Shown: positions 7,677 through 17,427 of the stretch, one piece after another
How the letters are laid out: each line of letters opens with the position of its first letter
Position numbering within the stretch: position 1 is the stretch's first letter
Assembly (NCBI RefSeq): GCF_900107165.1
Contig: NZ_FNOY01000001.1
Span: forward strand, 52,981-116,980
Length of the DNA stretch: 64,000 nt
Source of the DNA: Nitrosomonas halophila
GTDB taxonomy: Bacteria; Pseudomonadota; Gammaproteobacteria; Burkholderiales; Nitrosomonadaceae
Reading direction: 5' to 3'
The notes under the pieces: model-generated
Databases searched by the model: none
What the model saw: only the letters and a program-made list of their open reading frames with translations
What the model was told of the DNA's origin: nothing
Translations under genes and position numbers: made by a program

Positions 7677-8489
7677 CTATCGGTTATGTTCCGTTTCAGG
7701 AATTTCCTCGGCTGCAATGAGCTGGAATTGATTGTTGCCGATAAAGTTGAGTTTCGCTTTGTAATATTTCCCGAACGCTTTGACGCGCTGAATATTCAGT
7801 ATCCCGTTGTCAGCCAATACTGAATTTTCATCGAGATCGACTGCTGCAGAAGCTGCTTTTTCAAAGCCCTCATGTTCCAGTCCGCGATTGAAAACGATGG
7901 CAATCGGGGCCGTTGCAATAGAAACGGAAACATCGCTGTTAGGCTGAGATTCAAACAATCTCAGCTGTATGCGGTATGCGCCAGTACTGCCGCCTTGTGC
8001 ATTGGAAGCGTTGAGAATGAAAAAATCGAGGTGTTCATGTAGACCTCCCGAGCTATCGATTTCTCCGATGATCGCGGGTATATCGCTGACTTCACCCGCA
8101 CCAAATTCTATGATATTACCCCGCGCATCGATGACTTCAACCCGCTCTCCATCTGGAACATGTGGAATCCACTCGCTTCCATTCCAGAAATGAAGCCGGC
8201 CAACAGGCTGGAAGCGTAGCCAATTGCCCGGAGTGAATGCGCCTTTCGCGACATTGATATCCACCCCGGGACTGCTGGTTGCATAAGGGCCCCCTCGCAG
8301 ATCGCCAAAATCTGTTTCGAAAAAATTGCTGTTCACAAATATTTCTGCTCCGATTCTCCAGGGTTGGATGTCGTTCTCATGCAGATGGTTTTCGTCATGA
8401 TCATGGTCATGATTTCCTTCTGCAACGGCAAGCGAGAAAAATAGACTGACCCCCAAGGCGGTCGATAAAACAATAATCCTTTTCAACAT
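7677..8489 (-). CDS. Exported His-rich protein, paralogue of the preceding operon gene
   Basis: 270 residues. The signal peptide (about 1-23, ending LAVA) is followed by a metal-binding-looking stretch GNHDHDHDENHLHEND. The body shares a domain with the 445-residue neighbour upstream: LGRLHFW-like and WIPHVPDGERVEV segments, the motif GGLHEHLDFFILN (GVLHTHLSFFLEN in the neighbour), IAIVFNRGLEHEGFEKA, and a closing FGKYYKAKLN...QFQL. It is the third gene after a ZnuD-type receptor and a Zur-like operator, so periplasmic or surface zinc binding is likely (inference). It recalls, from memory and unchecked, the all3515 family of Zur-repressed exported proteins. Confidence 0.7.
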   Translation of the reverse strand: MLKRIIVLSTALGVSLFFSLAVAEGNHDHDHDENHLHENDIQPWRIGAEIFVNSNFFETDFGDLRGGPYATSSPGVDINVAKGAFTPGNWLRFQPVGRLHFWNGSEWIPHVPDGERVEVIDARGNIIEFGAGEVSDIPAIIGEIDSSGGLHEHLDFFILNASNAQGGSTGAYRIQLRLFESQPNSDVSVSIATAPIAIVFNRGLEHEGFEKAASAAVDLDENSVLADNGILNIQRVKAFGKYYKAKLNFIGNNQFQLIAAEEIPETEHNR

Positions 8490-8576
8490 AATAAAATCCT
8501 CCCAAATTGTTTGAAATAAGTGCTGGCTACCTCAATGAATGTGTTGGATTGCTGATATTCTCCTTTTTTACGACGA

Positions 8577-9914
8577 TTACTCAAAAACTGGATCAGTTTC
8601 TTCCAGGCGCTCCAGTTGGAATCTGGCATCTCCCATGTTGCGCAGAGTAGCTTTGTAGAATTTCTCATGCACATAGACCAACGGGATTTCCAGTATTCCA
8701 GTTTCGGTGTTGTAGCGTGCCGGGGCAGCATAGCGAGGCCGGTCGAGTTGTAGGGTATTCAGGACGAATACCGCCTCATCCTGATACTGCATCTGTGCAC
8801 GGAAATGCAGATCGTTTGCCTGGATATCGTTCAGGCTTAGGATGCCGCTATGTCCGTCGAAGACCGTTGCCATATTCAGCGCCGTGGCGGGTTCGATAAT
8901 CGGGCGCTTGCAAAGCCGGAGCGTGCAGAGCTCTTTGGCCAAGAGGGCGTCATTGCGGTCGATGACCCCATCGCCATTGACATCGAATCGAATATTATCC
9001 GGACGCAGGGGCTCGCTATTCTGTGCCGCCAGCAGAATCAGCGCGACATCGATTCGATCCACATAACCATTCAAATCCACGTCGCCGGGAATGGATACAG
9101 GCGTGGCCGGAGGGAGCGGTGGGGGAGCGATGCTTGAAGAGTCGCCGATCAAGGCCAGCAGAGCGGCAGCAAATGCATTTTCGTCCAAGCCAGCATTAAA
9201 CAGGATGAGAAAAGGTTCCGAAGGGTAGTAACGGGCGTTGGAGGTGACCTGCATTTCGATCAGATAAGCGCCAACCGGGCCGCCTATTTCGCCTTGCTGG
9301 TTTTCCAGGAAGAAGCTGAGATGCGTGTGGAGGACGCCGTTATTGTTGGTAATGTCGACGACCAATTCAGGATTGCCATGAATCCCGTCTGCGGCAAACA
9401 CAGTACTGCCATCCGTGCCGAAGCTGCCTTCGCTGAAGCAAAACAATTGCCCGGCACATTGAGAATAGTCGCTGATGACTTGGCTGCTTGCTTCCAGCCC
9501 ACCGAACAATTTGATTTGAAAGCCGTCAGGTGGATTTCCCCAGGAGGAGAATGCCGGATCCCAGTATTTGAGCTTTCCCAGTGCGCGATAGCTGATCAGT
9601 TCATTGGGAAGCAATGCGTTCCGGACTGACTGAAAGCCCGGGTTTCTGGTCCGGAAATCACCCCCGGAAAAATCCCGGAAATCAGCCAGAAAAATGAATT
9701 TGCCTGTTGCCGCTTCTCTGGGCAAGGTGCCTGCCGGTAACTGAAGCGATTCCGCCAGCCGGCCAAGCTCACAGCCGACCACGCCCGGCGTACGGCAATA
9801 CCCGGTAAACAGTGCGTTGCCTTGTCCCCAGACTTCCACATCCAGGTGTGGGGCGGCGGCCGCCTGATTGAACATCAGTGCCGCAACGATCGCGAATAAG
9901 GCCGGATGTAACAT
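8577..9914 (-). CDS. Exported protein with dockerin-type EF-hand repeats, paralogue of the downstream gene
   Basis: 445 residues from ATG 9914, two bases after the receptor gene's stop; the frame is open further upstream but only inside that gene. Signal peptide about 1-20 (ends QAAAA). The N-terminal 250 residues share LGKLKYWDP, PPDGFQIKLF, GVLHTHLSFFLEN and FLILFNAGLDENAF with the 270-residue neighbour. A proline linker follows, then two calcium-loop repeats (GDVDLNGYVDRIDVALIL and FDVNGDGVIDRNDALL) as in type I dockerins. The C-terminus again matches the neighbour (HEKFYKATL...RFQL). Function is unknown; the operon suggests a zinc-linked envelope role. Confidence 0.7.
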   Translation of the reverse strand: MLHPALFAIVAALMFNQAAAAPHLDVEVWGQGNALFTGYCRTPGVVGCELGRLAESLQLPAGTLPREAATGKFIFLADFRDFSGGDFRTRNPGFQSVRNALLPNELISYRALGKLKYWDPAFSSWGNPPDGFQIKLFGGLEASSQVISDYSQCAGQLFCFSEGSFGTDGSTVFAADGIHGNPELVVDITNNNGVLHTHLSFFLENQQGEIGGPVGAYLIEMQVTSNARYYPSEPFLILFNAGLDENAFAAALLALIGDSSSIAPPPLPPATPVSIPGDVDLNGYVDRIDVALILLAAQNSEPLRPDNIRFDVNGDGVIDRNDALLAKELCTLRLCKRPIIEPATALNMATVFDGHSGILSLNDIQANDLHFRAQMQYQDEAVFVLNTLQLDRPRYAAPARYNTETGILEIPLVYVHEKFYKATLRNMGDARFQLERLEETDPVFE

Positions 9915-9916
9915 GC

Positions 9917-12217
9917 TTAGAAGGTTGCCCGTAATCCGAATACCAAGCTTCGGCCAGGTTCGGGTGCAAAATTTCTCAAGAATGAAACCGCGCTGCGTAT
10001 TTCTTGGTTCAGCAGATTGGTGCCTCTGACAAATAGCCAGAGATCCGCCCATTTCCCCAGACCCATTTGATAATCCGCGCTTGCAGTCAGTAGATGATAG
10101 CCTCGGGTACGGGTTTCATTTTCACCCGGAAAGTTTTGTGCTTCCGCCCGGGTGTAACGCAGGGCGGTATGCCATTTTGCATGACTGAAACCAAGCTCGG
10201 CACCATAGCGCAAAGGTGGCAGGCGCGGGATGTCGTCGCGCCCACCCTGCACAAAGCGGCCGCGAACGTAGTCGGAAAATACAGTCAGCAGCACATCGCC
10301 TTGGGCAAGCCGGTAAAGCCTGGCTTCGAGCTCGGATTCATAGCCGATAAATTCTGCATTGCGTTGATCATAGGCAAAAATTGATACACATTCCGCCTGA
10401 CTGACGCATCGCTGGCGAATGACTTCATTATCAATTTCATAGACCAGCCCGGTGTTGCGTTGGTAAATAAAATTATTGGCCCGGCTGTAGTAGCCATTGA
10501 CTCGCAGACCGAAGCGTTCCTTCTTCAAGCTGAAGCCCAAATCGATCATGTTCATGGTTTCATTGGTCAGTTGCACATTGCCGATATCAAAGCTGCGTGT
10601 GGACAAGTGTGGGCCCAGCGACAGTAATTCCTGAATATCCGGCGAGCGCTTGCTGTGGTTGAACAGCAGCATGACTGAGGTATCTTTCAGTGGATGCCAC
10701 TGCACTGAGGCGGAAGCGGATACTGCCCGGTACTTCATTTCATCTGGCAATGGGATGGGGGGCAGGGCACTGCCGCGTAGCGATAACTGGTCCGCCCTGG
10801 GATTTATCCGGGATTGTTCAAAGCGGAGGCCGCTGCTAACTGTCCAGTTGTCCCAGGCATATTGCTGCGTCGTATACAAGCCAAGCGACTGCTGCCGGGT
10901 TTCGGGAACGAAAGTTTCGACCCCCAGTGCGGCAAAATCCCGGTTGATCCATTGCACGCCGACTGTGCCGGTCAAGCGCTGGAAAAAATTATGGTCGATT
11001 TCAAACCGTCCTTCCCCGACATCATTTTTGAATAGCGTAAAAGGCGTGCCACCTTCTATTTCCGTGTGCTGATAGTCCACCAGTCCATAGCGGAAACCGA
11101 TGCGTTCGATTCCCCGAACTGGCTCATACCACTCGCCTTTGAAGTCGTAGCGCGTTTGCCGCATATTCATGCGGATACTGGGAAATAGTGCCTGCGGGCC
11201 AAAAATATCCTCGAATCCGGTTAAATCATCCAGTTGCGGGAGAATCAATTCCAAACCGTCCAGATGATTTGGATCCAGCCCATGACTGCCTTTGGGTACA
11301 CCATAACGGTTGTCCATATGACTGATCGACATACCAGCCATGGCGCTTTGTCCCAGCCAGGATATTCCGGCAAATCCTCCTGTACTTTTGCTATCGGTAT
11401 TGGGAATCTTGCCGGTTACATTTTGTACGTCCGATAAGCCGAACTGTTGTTGTATGAAAGCTTCGTCGATGGGTTTGCCGGGAATCCGGATGTCGCCCCG
11501 GTCGCGCAAGAAGCCGCCCAGGCTCAATGCCAGCCAGTCCTTGCCCAAATTCAATTTGAAGGCAGAGTTTGTGCCATGTCCATTGGTATCGTAGCGGCTC
11601 TCTATGGAACCGTCGATGAGATTCTGGGGGGCGCGTTCTGGAATCCGGTGGTCTTTGACATCGACTATGCCTCCAATAGCATTGCCACCGTATTTGATGG
11701 TTTCTGGCCCCCGGATGATACGGATTTCTTCAGCAAACAATGGCTCGATAGCCACGGCATGATCTGGGCTGAGGCTGGTCGCGTCATGACTGCCAATGCC
11801 ACTTTGCAGCATGCGCACCCGCGAACCGGTCAAACCTCGAATTACCGGCACACCTACTCCGGGCCCGTAAGACGCGTTGCTGAGTCCCAGTTCTTTATCG
11901 AGGGTTGTTCCCAGTGTATCGCCTTGTTGCAAACGCAATGACCGGCCTTTCAGAATGCTGGTGTTCGATTTGAGCGGCTGAGGAAGCGCGGTCCCCATTA
12001 TGGTCATGGGTTCAAGCGTCATGACGGGTGTTTGATCGGCTGACTCAGGCAACGTTGTCCTGGGAGAGGTATCGCTGATTTCATCATCTGCCAAGGCATG
12101 ATGAAAGGCTCCGATGGCCAATAAGAAACCCGTCGCTATCTGCCAATGCCGAAAGCATGCGCGTGGCAGCCGCTGAAACCTGATTCTGAGAAATAACGCT
12201 GGTAGACAATTATCCAT
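9917..12217 (-). CDS. znuD: TonB-dependent receptor, ZnuD type (zinc uptake)
   Basis: 766 residues: long N-terminal signal region ending HHALA (about residue 43), a plug domain with GVGVPVIRGLTGSRVRMLQ, the HDATSLSPDHAVAIEP segment and IRGPETIKYGGNAIGGIVDV, then a 22-strand-type barrel ending in Phe (LVFGLRATF). The plug sequence is typical of the ZnuD group, outer-membrane receptors for zinc (some also handle heme). The barrel loop holds two Cys near RQRCVSQAECVSIF. It heads an operon with two related exported proteins. A palindrome resembling a Zur box starts 24 bases before the ATG and supports zinc control. Confidence 0.85.
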   Translation of the reverse strand: MDNCLPALFLRIRFQRLPRACFRHWQIATGFLLAIGAFHHALADDEISDTSPRTTLPESADQTPVMTLEPMTIMGTALPQPLKSNTSILKGRSLRLQQGDTLGTTLDKELGLSNASYGPGVGVPVIRGLTGSRVRMLQSGIGSHDATSLSPDHAVAIEPLFAEEIRIIRGPETIKYGGNAIGGIVDVKDHRIPERAPQNLIDGSIESRYDTNGHGTNSAFKLNLGKDWLALSLGGFLRDRGDIRIPGKPIDEAFIQQQFGLSDVQNVTGKIPNTDSKSTGGFAGISWLGQSAMAGMSISHMDNRYGVPKGSHGLDPNHLDGLELILPQLDDLTGFEDIFGPQALFPSIRMNMRQTRYDFKGEWYEPVRGIERIGFRYGLVDYQHTEIEGGTPFTLFKNDVGEGRFEIDHNFFQRLTGTVGVQWINRDFAALGVETFVPETRQQSLGLYTTQQYAWDNWTVSSGLRFEQSRINPRADQLSLRGSALPPIPLPDEMKYRAVSASASVQWHPLKDTSVMLLFNHSKRSPDIQELLSLGPHLSTRSFDIGNVQLTNETMNMIDLGFSLKKERFGLRVNGYYSRANNFIYQRNTGLVYEIDNEVIRQRCVSQAECVSIFAYDQRNAEFIGYESELEARLYRLAQGDVLLTVFSDYVRGRFVQGGRDDIPRLPPLRYGAELGFSHAKWHTALRYTRAEAQNFPGENETRTRGYHLLTASADYQMGLGKWADLWLFVRGTNLLNQEIRSAVSFLRNFAPEPGRSLVFGLRATF

Positions 12218-12240
12218 AAATATGTCATTTTTACCTATAT

Positions 12241-12258
12241 GTTATGTTATAACATAAC
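12241..12258. promoter_or_regulatory. Zur-box-like operator upstream of znuD
   Basis: GTTATGTTATAACATAAC is a perfect 18-bp palindrome. It fits Zur operators of proteobacteria (TGTTAT...ATAACA type). It lies 24 bases upstream of the znuD-like gene, so repression by Zur with zinc is the simplest reading. A Fur box is less likely from the sequence. Confidence 0.8.
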
Positions 12259-12711
12259 TCTATGCAAGCGTGCTATTACCTGATGGCGTGGCAGCGGGAG
12301 TCTTGAAATACCCATTCCGCTCGGTTGTGCCTTGCCCCCATGGCTTGAGAACCGTGCTTGCCGGCCCGTTCAATTTAGAGGTGTCCTGAATTGATTTCGG
12401 GAGGGAATCATGCGAGGATCGCGTTTGACGTTTTCCGGATCATGGCATTTCTGCAGATGCGCTTGAATTTGATGCGTACGCATGCCTCGCGCATGGGATC
12501 TATATTTTAATATTGATGCAGCGATCAACACAGCCGGATAGCCGCTCATGGTTGTTTTTACCTAGCATTTCATCGTCTCGGAGATACAAAAAATCTGGTA
12601 GGCTCATAACGGATCGAGCACGATCATAAAAAAGTGGGACCGGCATGAGTATGGTGTCAGCAAGACTTCCTCCCGCGCTGGCCAGTTACATGCTATTTCG
12701 AGTTTAATGCG
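12259..12711. other. Non-coding stretch between znuD operator and the HD-GYP gene
   Basis: About 450 bases with no recognisable gene. Two very short frames, 18 codons from an ATG near 12410 behind GGGAGG, and 20 codons starting near 12644, could be leader peptides, but nothing supports translation. It should hold the promoter of the HD-GYP gene. Confidence 0.4.
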
Positions 12712-13869
12712 ATGCGATCACCCCAAGAAAATTTATTCCATCACCAGGATACGCTTGCCCAGTTGCATGAAAACCGACCGCTTTCCGATAAGCTGCGTGT
12801 TCTGCATCAACTGATCAGCGAGGATTTCCCGTTCATAGAGCGCTTGTCTATCGCGCTGCTGGACGAGGCAACAGGCATACTCAAGACTTATACACATAGT
12901 ACTGCTGGCGGTACGACGCCTTTGATGGCCTATGAAGCTTTGCTCGATGACGCGCCTTCCCTGCGTGAAATCATCGACCAGCGCCGTCCACGACTGGTGC
13001 AGGATCTCGCTATCTTCCGCGAAGGTACGCACTATCATACCCAAAAGATCTGGGAAAAAGGCTATCGGGCCAGCTATACCATGCCGCTCTATCAGAGCGG
13101 TACCTTTATCGGATTTTTGTTTTTTAACTCCCCTGAGGCGCATCCTTTCGTTCCGGCGGTGTTGCGTCAGCTGGATATTTACGGCCATTTGATCGCATTG
13201 GTTGTCATCAATGAGCTGACTGCAATCAGAACATTGCTCTCGGCCGTTAAGGCGGCGCGCAGTATGACCCACTATCGTGATCTGGAAACGGGGTCGCATA
13301 TCGATCGCACTGCACATTATGCGCGTCTGATTGCGCTTGAGCTTGCGCCCAGCTATCAGCTCACCGATGAACAGATTGAACATATCTTTCTGTTTTCTCC
13401 GTTGCATGATATCGGCAAAATAGGTATTCCAGACAGTATCTTGCGCAAACCGGGGAAGCTGAATGAGCAGGAATTCGAAATCATGAAAACGCACCCAGCA
13501 AGGGGCAGGGAAATCATCGATGAAATCCTGCGAGACTTCAATCTGGGTACCTTCGGGCATGTGGGCATCTTGCGCAATATTGCCGAATATCATCATGAGG
13601 CCATCGATGGCAGTGGTTATCCGAAGCAGTTGAAAGGGGACGAAATCCCCATCGAGGCCCGCATCAGTGCCGTGGCGGATATATTCGACGCTTTGACTAC
13701 GCGCCGTGTCTACAAGGAAGCCTGGTCCAATGAGGAAGCGTTCAGCATGCTGCAGCGACTGGCGAACGATAAACTGGATCGGGATTGTGTCGAAGCCTTG
13801 CTTGGCAATGTGGACAAGATCGTTGCGATTCAGCAACGATTCCGAGATCAAGAGGAAGAATCCTCCTGA
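12712..13869 (+). CDS. GAF and HD-GYP domain protein, probable c-di-GMP phosphodiesterase
   Basis: 385 residues. A GAF-like sensor occupies about 20-170 (FPFIERLSIALLDEATGIL, ...GTFIGFLFFNS). The HD-GYP domain covers about 190-360 with HIDRTAHYARLIA, the HD pair in HDIGKIGIPDSIL, HPARGREII, EYHHEAIDGSGYPKQLKGDEIP (the GYP motif) and ISAVADIFDALTTRR. All conserved His, Asp and GYP residues are there, so it should hydrolyse c-di-GMP in answer to a ligand bound by the GAF domain. It is cytoplasmic, without membrane segments, and appears to be a single-gene unit. Confidence 0.88.
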   Translation: MRSPQENLFHHQDTLAQLHENRPLSDKLRVLHQLISEDFPFIERLSIALLDEATGILKTYTHSTAGGTTPLMAYEALLDDAPSLREIIDQRRPRLVQDLAIFREGTHYHTQKIWEKGYRASYTMPLYQSGTFIGFLFFNSPEAHPFVPAVLRQLDIYGHLIALVVINELTAIRTLLSAVKAARSMTHYRDLETGSHIDRTAHYARLIALELAPSYQLTDEQIEHIFLFSPLHDIGKIGIPDSILRKPGKLNEQEFEIMKTHPARGREIIDEILRDFNLGTFGHVGILRNIAEYHHEAIDGSGYPKQLKGDEIPIEARISAVADIFDALTTRRVYKEAWSNEEAFSMLQRLANDKLDRDCVEALLGNVDKIVAIQQRFRDQEEESS

Positions 13870-13958
13870 CGCTCAGAGTGACCACCTTTCGCAGCACTGG
13901 AACGCAATTGATTGTTCATGGCGGTGTGTGGGTGGCCAGGCTGGGATCGCACACGAGG

Positions 13959-14546
13959 TCATTCGCCCTGGACGCCGAGGGAACGTACTTTGGTGAGCCA
14001 CTGCTCCCGTTGCCTATCGTTCAGTGTGTCTACTCTCCCAATGAGGGTGTCCTTGATCGGTGCTATGCCGCAAAAACCGAGAATATTCCGCTTCATGCCT
14101 TTCAGGCTATGGGCGAAGAAATACCATCGATAGATGAAGGCCGGCATGCCCATGGTGAGGATGATGCGTGCGCTTTTGCCAGCCAGCAATTTCTGCCATG
14201 GTCCGGATGCGGACGTTTGCTTGGCCGCAAACCCTGGCCTGAGCACCTGCTCCAGAAACGCCTTGAAATAGGCGGGCATCGTGCCAAGCCACAAGGGATA
14301 GATCAAGACCAGATGCCCTGCCTGCTGAATGATTTGCTGTGCGGCCCGTATCGATTCGGGGGGCGCGCAATGATCAAAATCCTGCTTGGATCGTAGCACC
14401 GGGAAGGTAATGTGCGCTGTTTCTATGATTTCCACCTTGTGACCAGCCGATTGGGCGCCCTGGGCATAGGCCGCTGCCAGTGCATGACAGAAATGATTGC
14501 CCTCGGGATCGGGATGCCCCTGGATGATCGCGATCTGTTTGCCCAT
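13959..14546 (-). CDS. Flavodoxin-fold NAD(P)H-dependent oxidoreductase
   Basis: 195 residues. IAIIQGHPDPEGNHFCHALAAAY at the N-terminus is the FMN phosphate-binding loop of the NAD(P)H quinone oxidoreductase (NQO1/KefF/MdaB) group, followed by HLVLIYPLWLGTMPAYFKAFLEQVLRPGFA, the second flavin-binding segment. The C-terminal half (ARIILTMGMPAFIYRWYF) completes the flavodoxin fold. It likely reduces quinones or similar electrophiles with two electrons. The gene ends 89 bases from the HD-GYP gene on the other strand and stands apart from the GTPase pair upstream. Confidence 0.83.
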   Translation of the reverse strand: MGKQIAIIQGHPDPEGNHFCHALAAAYAQGAQSAGHKVEIIETAHITFPVLRSKQDFDHCAPPESIRAAQQIIQQAGHLVLIYPLWLGTMPAYFKAFLEQVLRPGFAAKQTSASGPWQKLLAGKSARIILTMGMPAFIYRWYFFAHSLKGMKRNILGFCGIAPIKDTLIGRVDTLNDRQREQWLTKVRSLGVQGE

Positions 14547-14644
14547 CGTGTCCCCCCTGGTAAGCGCCCAACCGAATGCGGCAGCATCCGTCGTGCGGGG
14601 TGTGTTGACGCATCCTGCTGAAAATAAGACAGCGGCCTATTATT

Positions 14645-16195
14645 CTATTCCTTGATTTTATCTGGCAGTTCCCACAAGAAACGGCCTGCATTGCGCAGCT
14701 GGCGACGCAGCAACGCCCAGTCGCTGGCACGTTTGTCCGCATCCAGGCAACGCAACAGCCTGACCCTGAGTGCGGTATCTTGCTCAGCCAGCATGGCTGC
14801 CCAGAACGTATCTTTGACATTGTAGACTTTTCCTTCCTTCAGGCAAACCGGGATGACCTGTGTGACGGGCACCGATAGATCCGCCGCGACGGCTGCGACA
14901 GCGGCCCGGATATTGGCCGCCTTGACGTTCAGCTGGTCGGTCAGGTCATAGGGCGGTTGCCATTCATTGGCGGGCCGCAGCAGATCAATATGACTGACTG
15001 CCACCAATAGTGGCGGTGGCCGCCGGTTCAGGCGGGTTGCCTGGGCAGCGCGCAGCGCGTCCAGTGCGCGACGTTCAATTTGCCGGTCTGGCCGGTTGGC
15101 TGGTGTCACCCACAAGATCAGGTCTGCTTCCAGCGCAGCTGTTTGCATTTGATGCGCATCATAAAATACGCTGTCACATCCGGGGCTATCGTATATCAAT
15201 GCCTGCGTAAAACCATCTCGCTGGAGAAGAGCGGGTGACAGTTCATATGTCGTATCCGGCAGAATATCTGTCGCCGCAATGAGTTTGCCATACAGCGCAT
15301 TGATCAGACTGGATTTGCCGGCATTGGTGCGGCCCAATACGAGTATATGCAACGGCTCTGCAAGCTTGTCTTCAGCCTGCTGGGCGCGTTCCAGGTCGAG
15401 AGCCGATGTGAGGGGCGGTGTGGCGGCTGGCGTCTGCAGATCGGTGGACGCAAGGGGTTGGCGTCGGCTGTACAAATCGATGGCATAATAGCCGACTTTG
15501 CGTATATAAGCGCGCAGAAACCAACGCTGGAATTCATTGCGGGCCAGCGTAAAACTGCGTTCCCGGAACAATCGCCAGAATTCACCAAACAGCGCGTTGA
15601 TTGGATTGACCACAATCCTGCCGGCACGATAAACGTTGTACGCTTGCTCCGCTCTGGATTTCCAGCGTTTTGCCCGCAACAGGTCTCCAAGTGTCAGCCG
15701 ATCACTAAAAGGAATGTTTTCTGTGACATCCCGGCGTAAATCACGGCTGGCCTGCTCGATGATCAGGAGTGTATGCGGCACGGTCAATTCCAGTAAAGGG
15801 CGCTCGGTATCCGGGAAGTAATAGCTGGAAACGGTATGGAGTGTACGCCTGCCCAGTTCGATGATCCAGCCGGTTTGGTCCAGAGGCCAGTCCTGCGGGT
15901 CGCAGCTGTCCGCCAATGTTTCGACTTCCTGCCAGACATCGGCGGCGCGTGGTGGCCAATCCGGATTGGAGTCGGTAAACAGCTCGTTCAGCAATTTGCG
16001 GCGGCGGCGTACCGACCAGATTTGCAAGCCGTATGCAAGCCCTCCACAAACGGCCATGACGATCAGCCAGGCAATGAGATGGCCCGTTTGCCACAGCCAG
16101 AACATACCCAACCCGAACAAGGCGAGCGTGGGCAATCCTAGCAATGCCAGGGCAACAAATTGCAGCGGGTCGATACTGCGCAGCAATGTTTTCAT
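14645..16195 (-). CDS. Membrane-anchored GTPase, second of a coupled pair
   Basis: 516 residues. Two membrane helices at about 12-55 are followed by a long helical region and a G domain at about 290-470: G1 GRTNAGKSS, G3 DSPGCDS, and a G4-like SHID (VAVSHIDLL). The G domain belongs to the Era/YeeP-like MMR_HSR1 group. The ATG overlaps the stop codon of the upstream GTPase gene by four bases (ATGA), so the two are translated together. Paired GTPases of this kind are uncharacterised; partnership at the membrane is inferred. Confidence 0.72.
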   Translation of the reverse strand: MKTLLRSIDPLQFVALALLGLPTLALFGLGMFWLWQTGHLIAWLIVMAVCGGLAYGLQIWSVRRRRKLLNELFTDSNPDWPPRAADVWQEVETLADSCDPQDWPLDQTGWIIELGRRTLHTVSSYYFPDTERPLLELTVPHTLLIIEQASRDLRRDVTENIPFSDRLTLGDLLRAKRWKSRAEQAYNVYRAGRIVVNPINALFGEFWRLFRERSFTLARNEFQRWFLRAYIRKVGYYAIDLYSRRQPLASTDLQTPAATPPLTSALDLERAQQAEDKLAEPLHILVLGRTNAGKSSLINALYGKLIAATDILPDTTYELSPALLQRDGFTQALIYDSPGCDSVFYDAHQMQTAALEADLILWVTPANRPDRQIERRALDALRAAQATRLNRRPPPLLVAVSHIDLLRPANEWQPPYDLTDQLNVKAANIRAAVAAVAADLSVPVTQVIPVCLKEGKVYNVKDTFWAAMLAEQDTALRVRLLRCLDADKRASDWALLRRQLRNAGRFLWELPDKIKE

Positions 16196-17427
16196 TTTGG
16201 TTGGTCGCGTAATCGTTCACTCATCAGTGTACGGCCCTTTTCCAGCGATTCGGCATAGATACGGCGCATGACTGCGGGATCGACATTCAGCCCCTGCTTG
16301 CGCTGATTAAAAAAGTAAGTGGATGCCTTGCCCAGCGCATAAGTGGTTGCGCCACTTGCACTGGCACCCCACACGGCCCCGGCAGTCTGTCCCAGGATGG
16401 GAATCAGTTTGGTTACGGTGCGTCCTATGAATCTGGTCAGGTAACTGGTGGCGATGCCGGTTCCCAGCAGGCCAAGAAACTCGGATACCGTGCGAGTATC
16501 CCAGCGTTGTGCGTACAGCACTGCGAGGCTGTGTAGTAGTTTGGCCTGGACGGCCGTGACGGCTACCAGATCCACTGCTGGCAGGGCGCCAAGCCCGGCA
16601 GCGGTCAGCGCATAACCGACAATATGTTGATGTGCGGTATGGGCATACAGGTCGCGGACAGTCTGTTCGTCACTCAGTTGATGCTGCAAGCCGAGCGGCA
16701 ACAGTGATTCGATCGCCTGCCATAGTCCTTCCAGGCCGTAATCGCTGGGCTCAAATCCGTCTTCGGGCAAGGTCAAATCAACGGCTATCCAATGGATGGG
16801 AGCGAACCCAGGCAGCTTTTGCGCAGCGGCGCGCTGGGCAAGCAAGGCACGTTTTAATTCGGCCGGTAGTGTAGCCGGCCAGGGTTCATGTCCATAGGGC
16901 CAGGGAAGGATGTGTTTGCCGGCAGCTGGATAAAGCTCGTGCAGGCCGGTCTGGACCATGAGTAGCGGCCATTCCGGGTGTTGTAAACGGATGTCGTGCA
17001 GCACATCGAACAAGACCTCCTGGCGTAAATCGGCCACTTTCATCACGGCCAGCAGTAAGTGTGCCTGCGAGGCGCAAAAGCGGATGTCATCGGCTGGATC
17101 ATAGTCAACTTCACCCAGTCCGCGGGTGTCGAGGAAACGGACAATCGGCATTTCGCCAGGAAAATCGTAGAACCGGGAATGGCGGGTGCAGGACTGAAAG
17201 CCGTTGCCGATTTGTGCGGTTTCGCTGCCTGTCAATGAGCGGATGATGGATGTTTTGCCAGCCTGCGTTTTTCCCAGCAACCAGAGTACAGGCACTGGAA
17301 CATGCTCTCGCGCTGTACGCAGCGAGGCCTCCAGGGCAGCTTCATCGATCTTGGGATCGAGCAGCAGAGACTGGAGCTTTTTCCAGTAATCTTGCCAGTT
17401 CTTGAAGTAGTCGGAATTCATTATCAT
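16192..17427 (-). CDS. GTPase with C-terminal DUF697-like region, first of a coupled pair
   Basis: 411 residues from ATG at 17427 (MIMNSDYFKNW); an ATG two codons later is equally possible, and the frame is open to 17472. The G domain has G1 GKTQAGKTS (about residue 48), a switch region and G3 DTRGLGE. The C-terminal third (HIVGYALTAAGLGALPAVDLV and on) is hydrophobic and Gly/Ala-rich like DUF697, which often associates with membranes. The downstream membrane GTPase overlaps it by four bases. The substrate or partner is unknown. Confidence 0.72.
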   Translation of the reverse strand: MIMNSDYFKNWQDYWKKLQSLLLDPKIDEAALEASLRTAREHVPVPVLWLLGKTQAGKTSIIRSLTGSETAQIGNGFQSCTRHSRFYDFPGEMPIVRFLDTRGLGEVDYDPADDIRFCASQAHLLLAVMKVADLRQEVLFDVLHDIRLQHPEWPLLMVQTGLHELYPAAGKHILPWPYGHEPWPATLPAELKRALLAQRAAAQKLPGFAPIHWIAVDLTLPEDGFEPSDYGLEGLWQAIESLLPLGLQHQLSDEQTVRDLYAHTAHQHIVGYALTAAGLGALPAVDLVAVTAVQAKLLHSLAVLYAQRWDTRTVSEFLGLLGTGIATSYLTRFIGRTVTKLIPILGQTAGAVWGASASGATTYALGKASTYFFNQRKQGLNVDPAVMRRIYAESLEKGRTLMSERLRDQPK

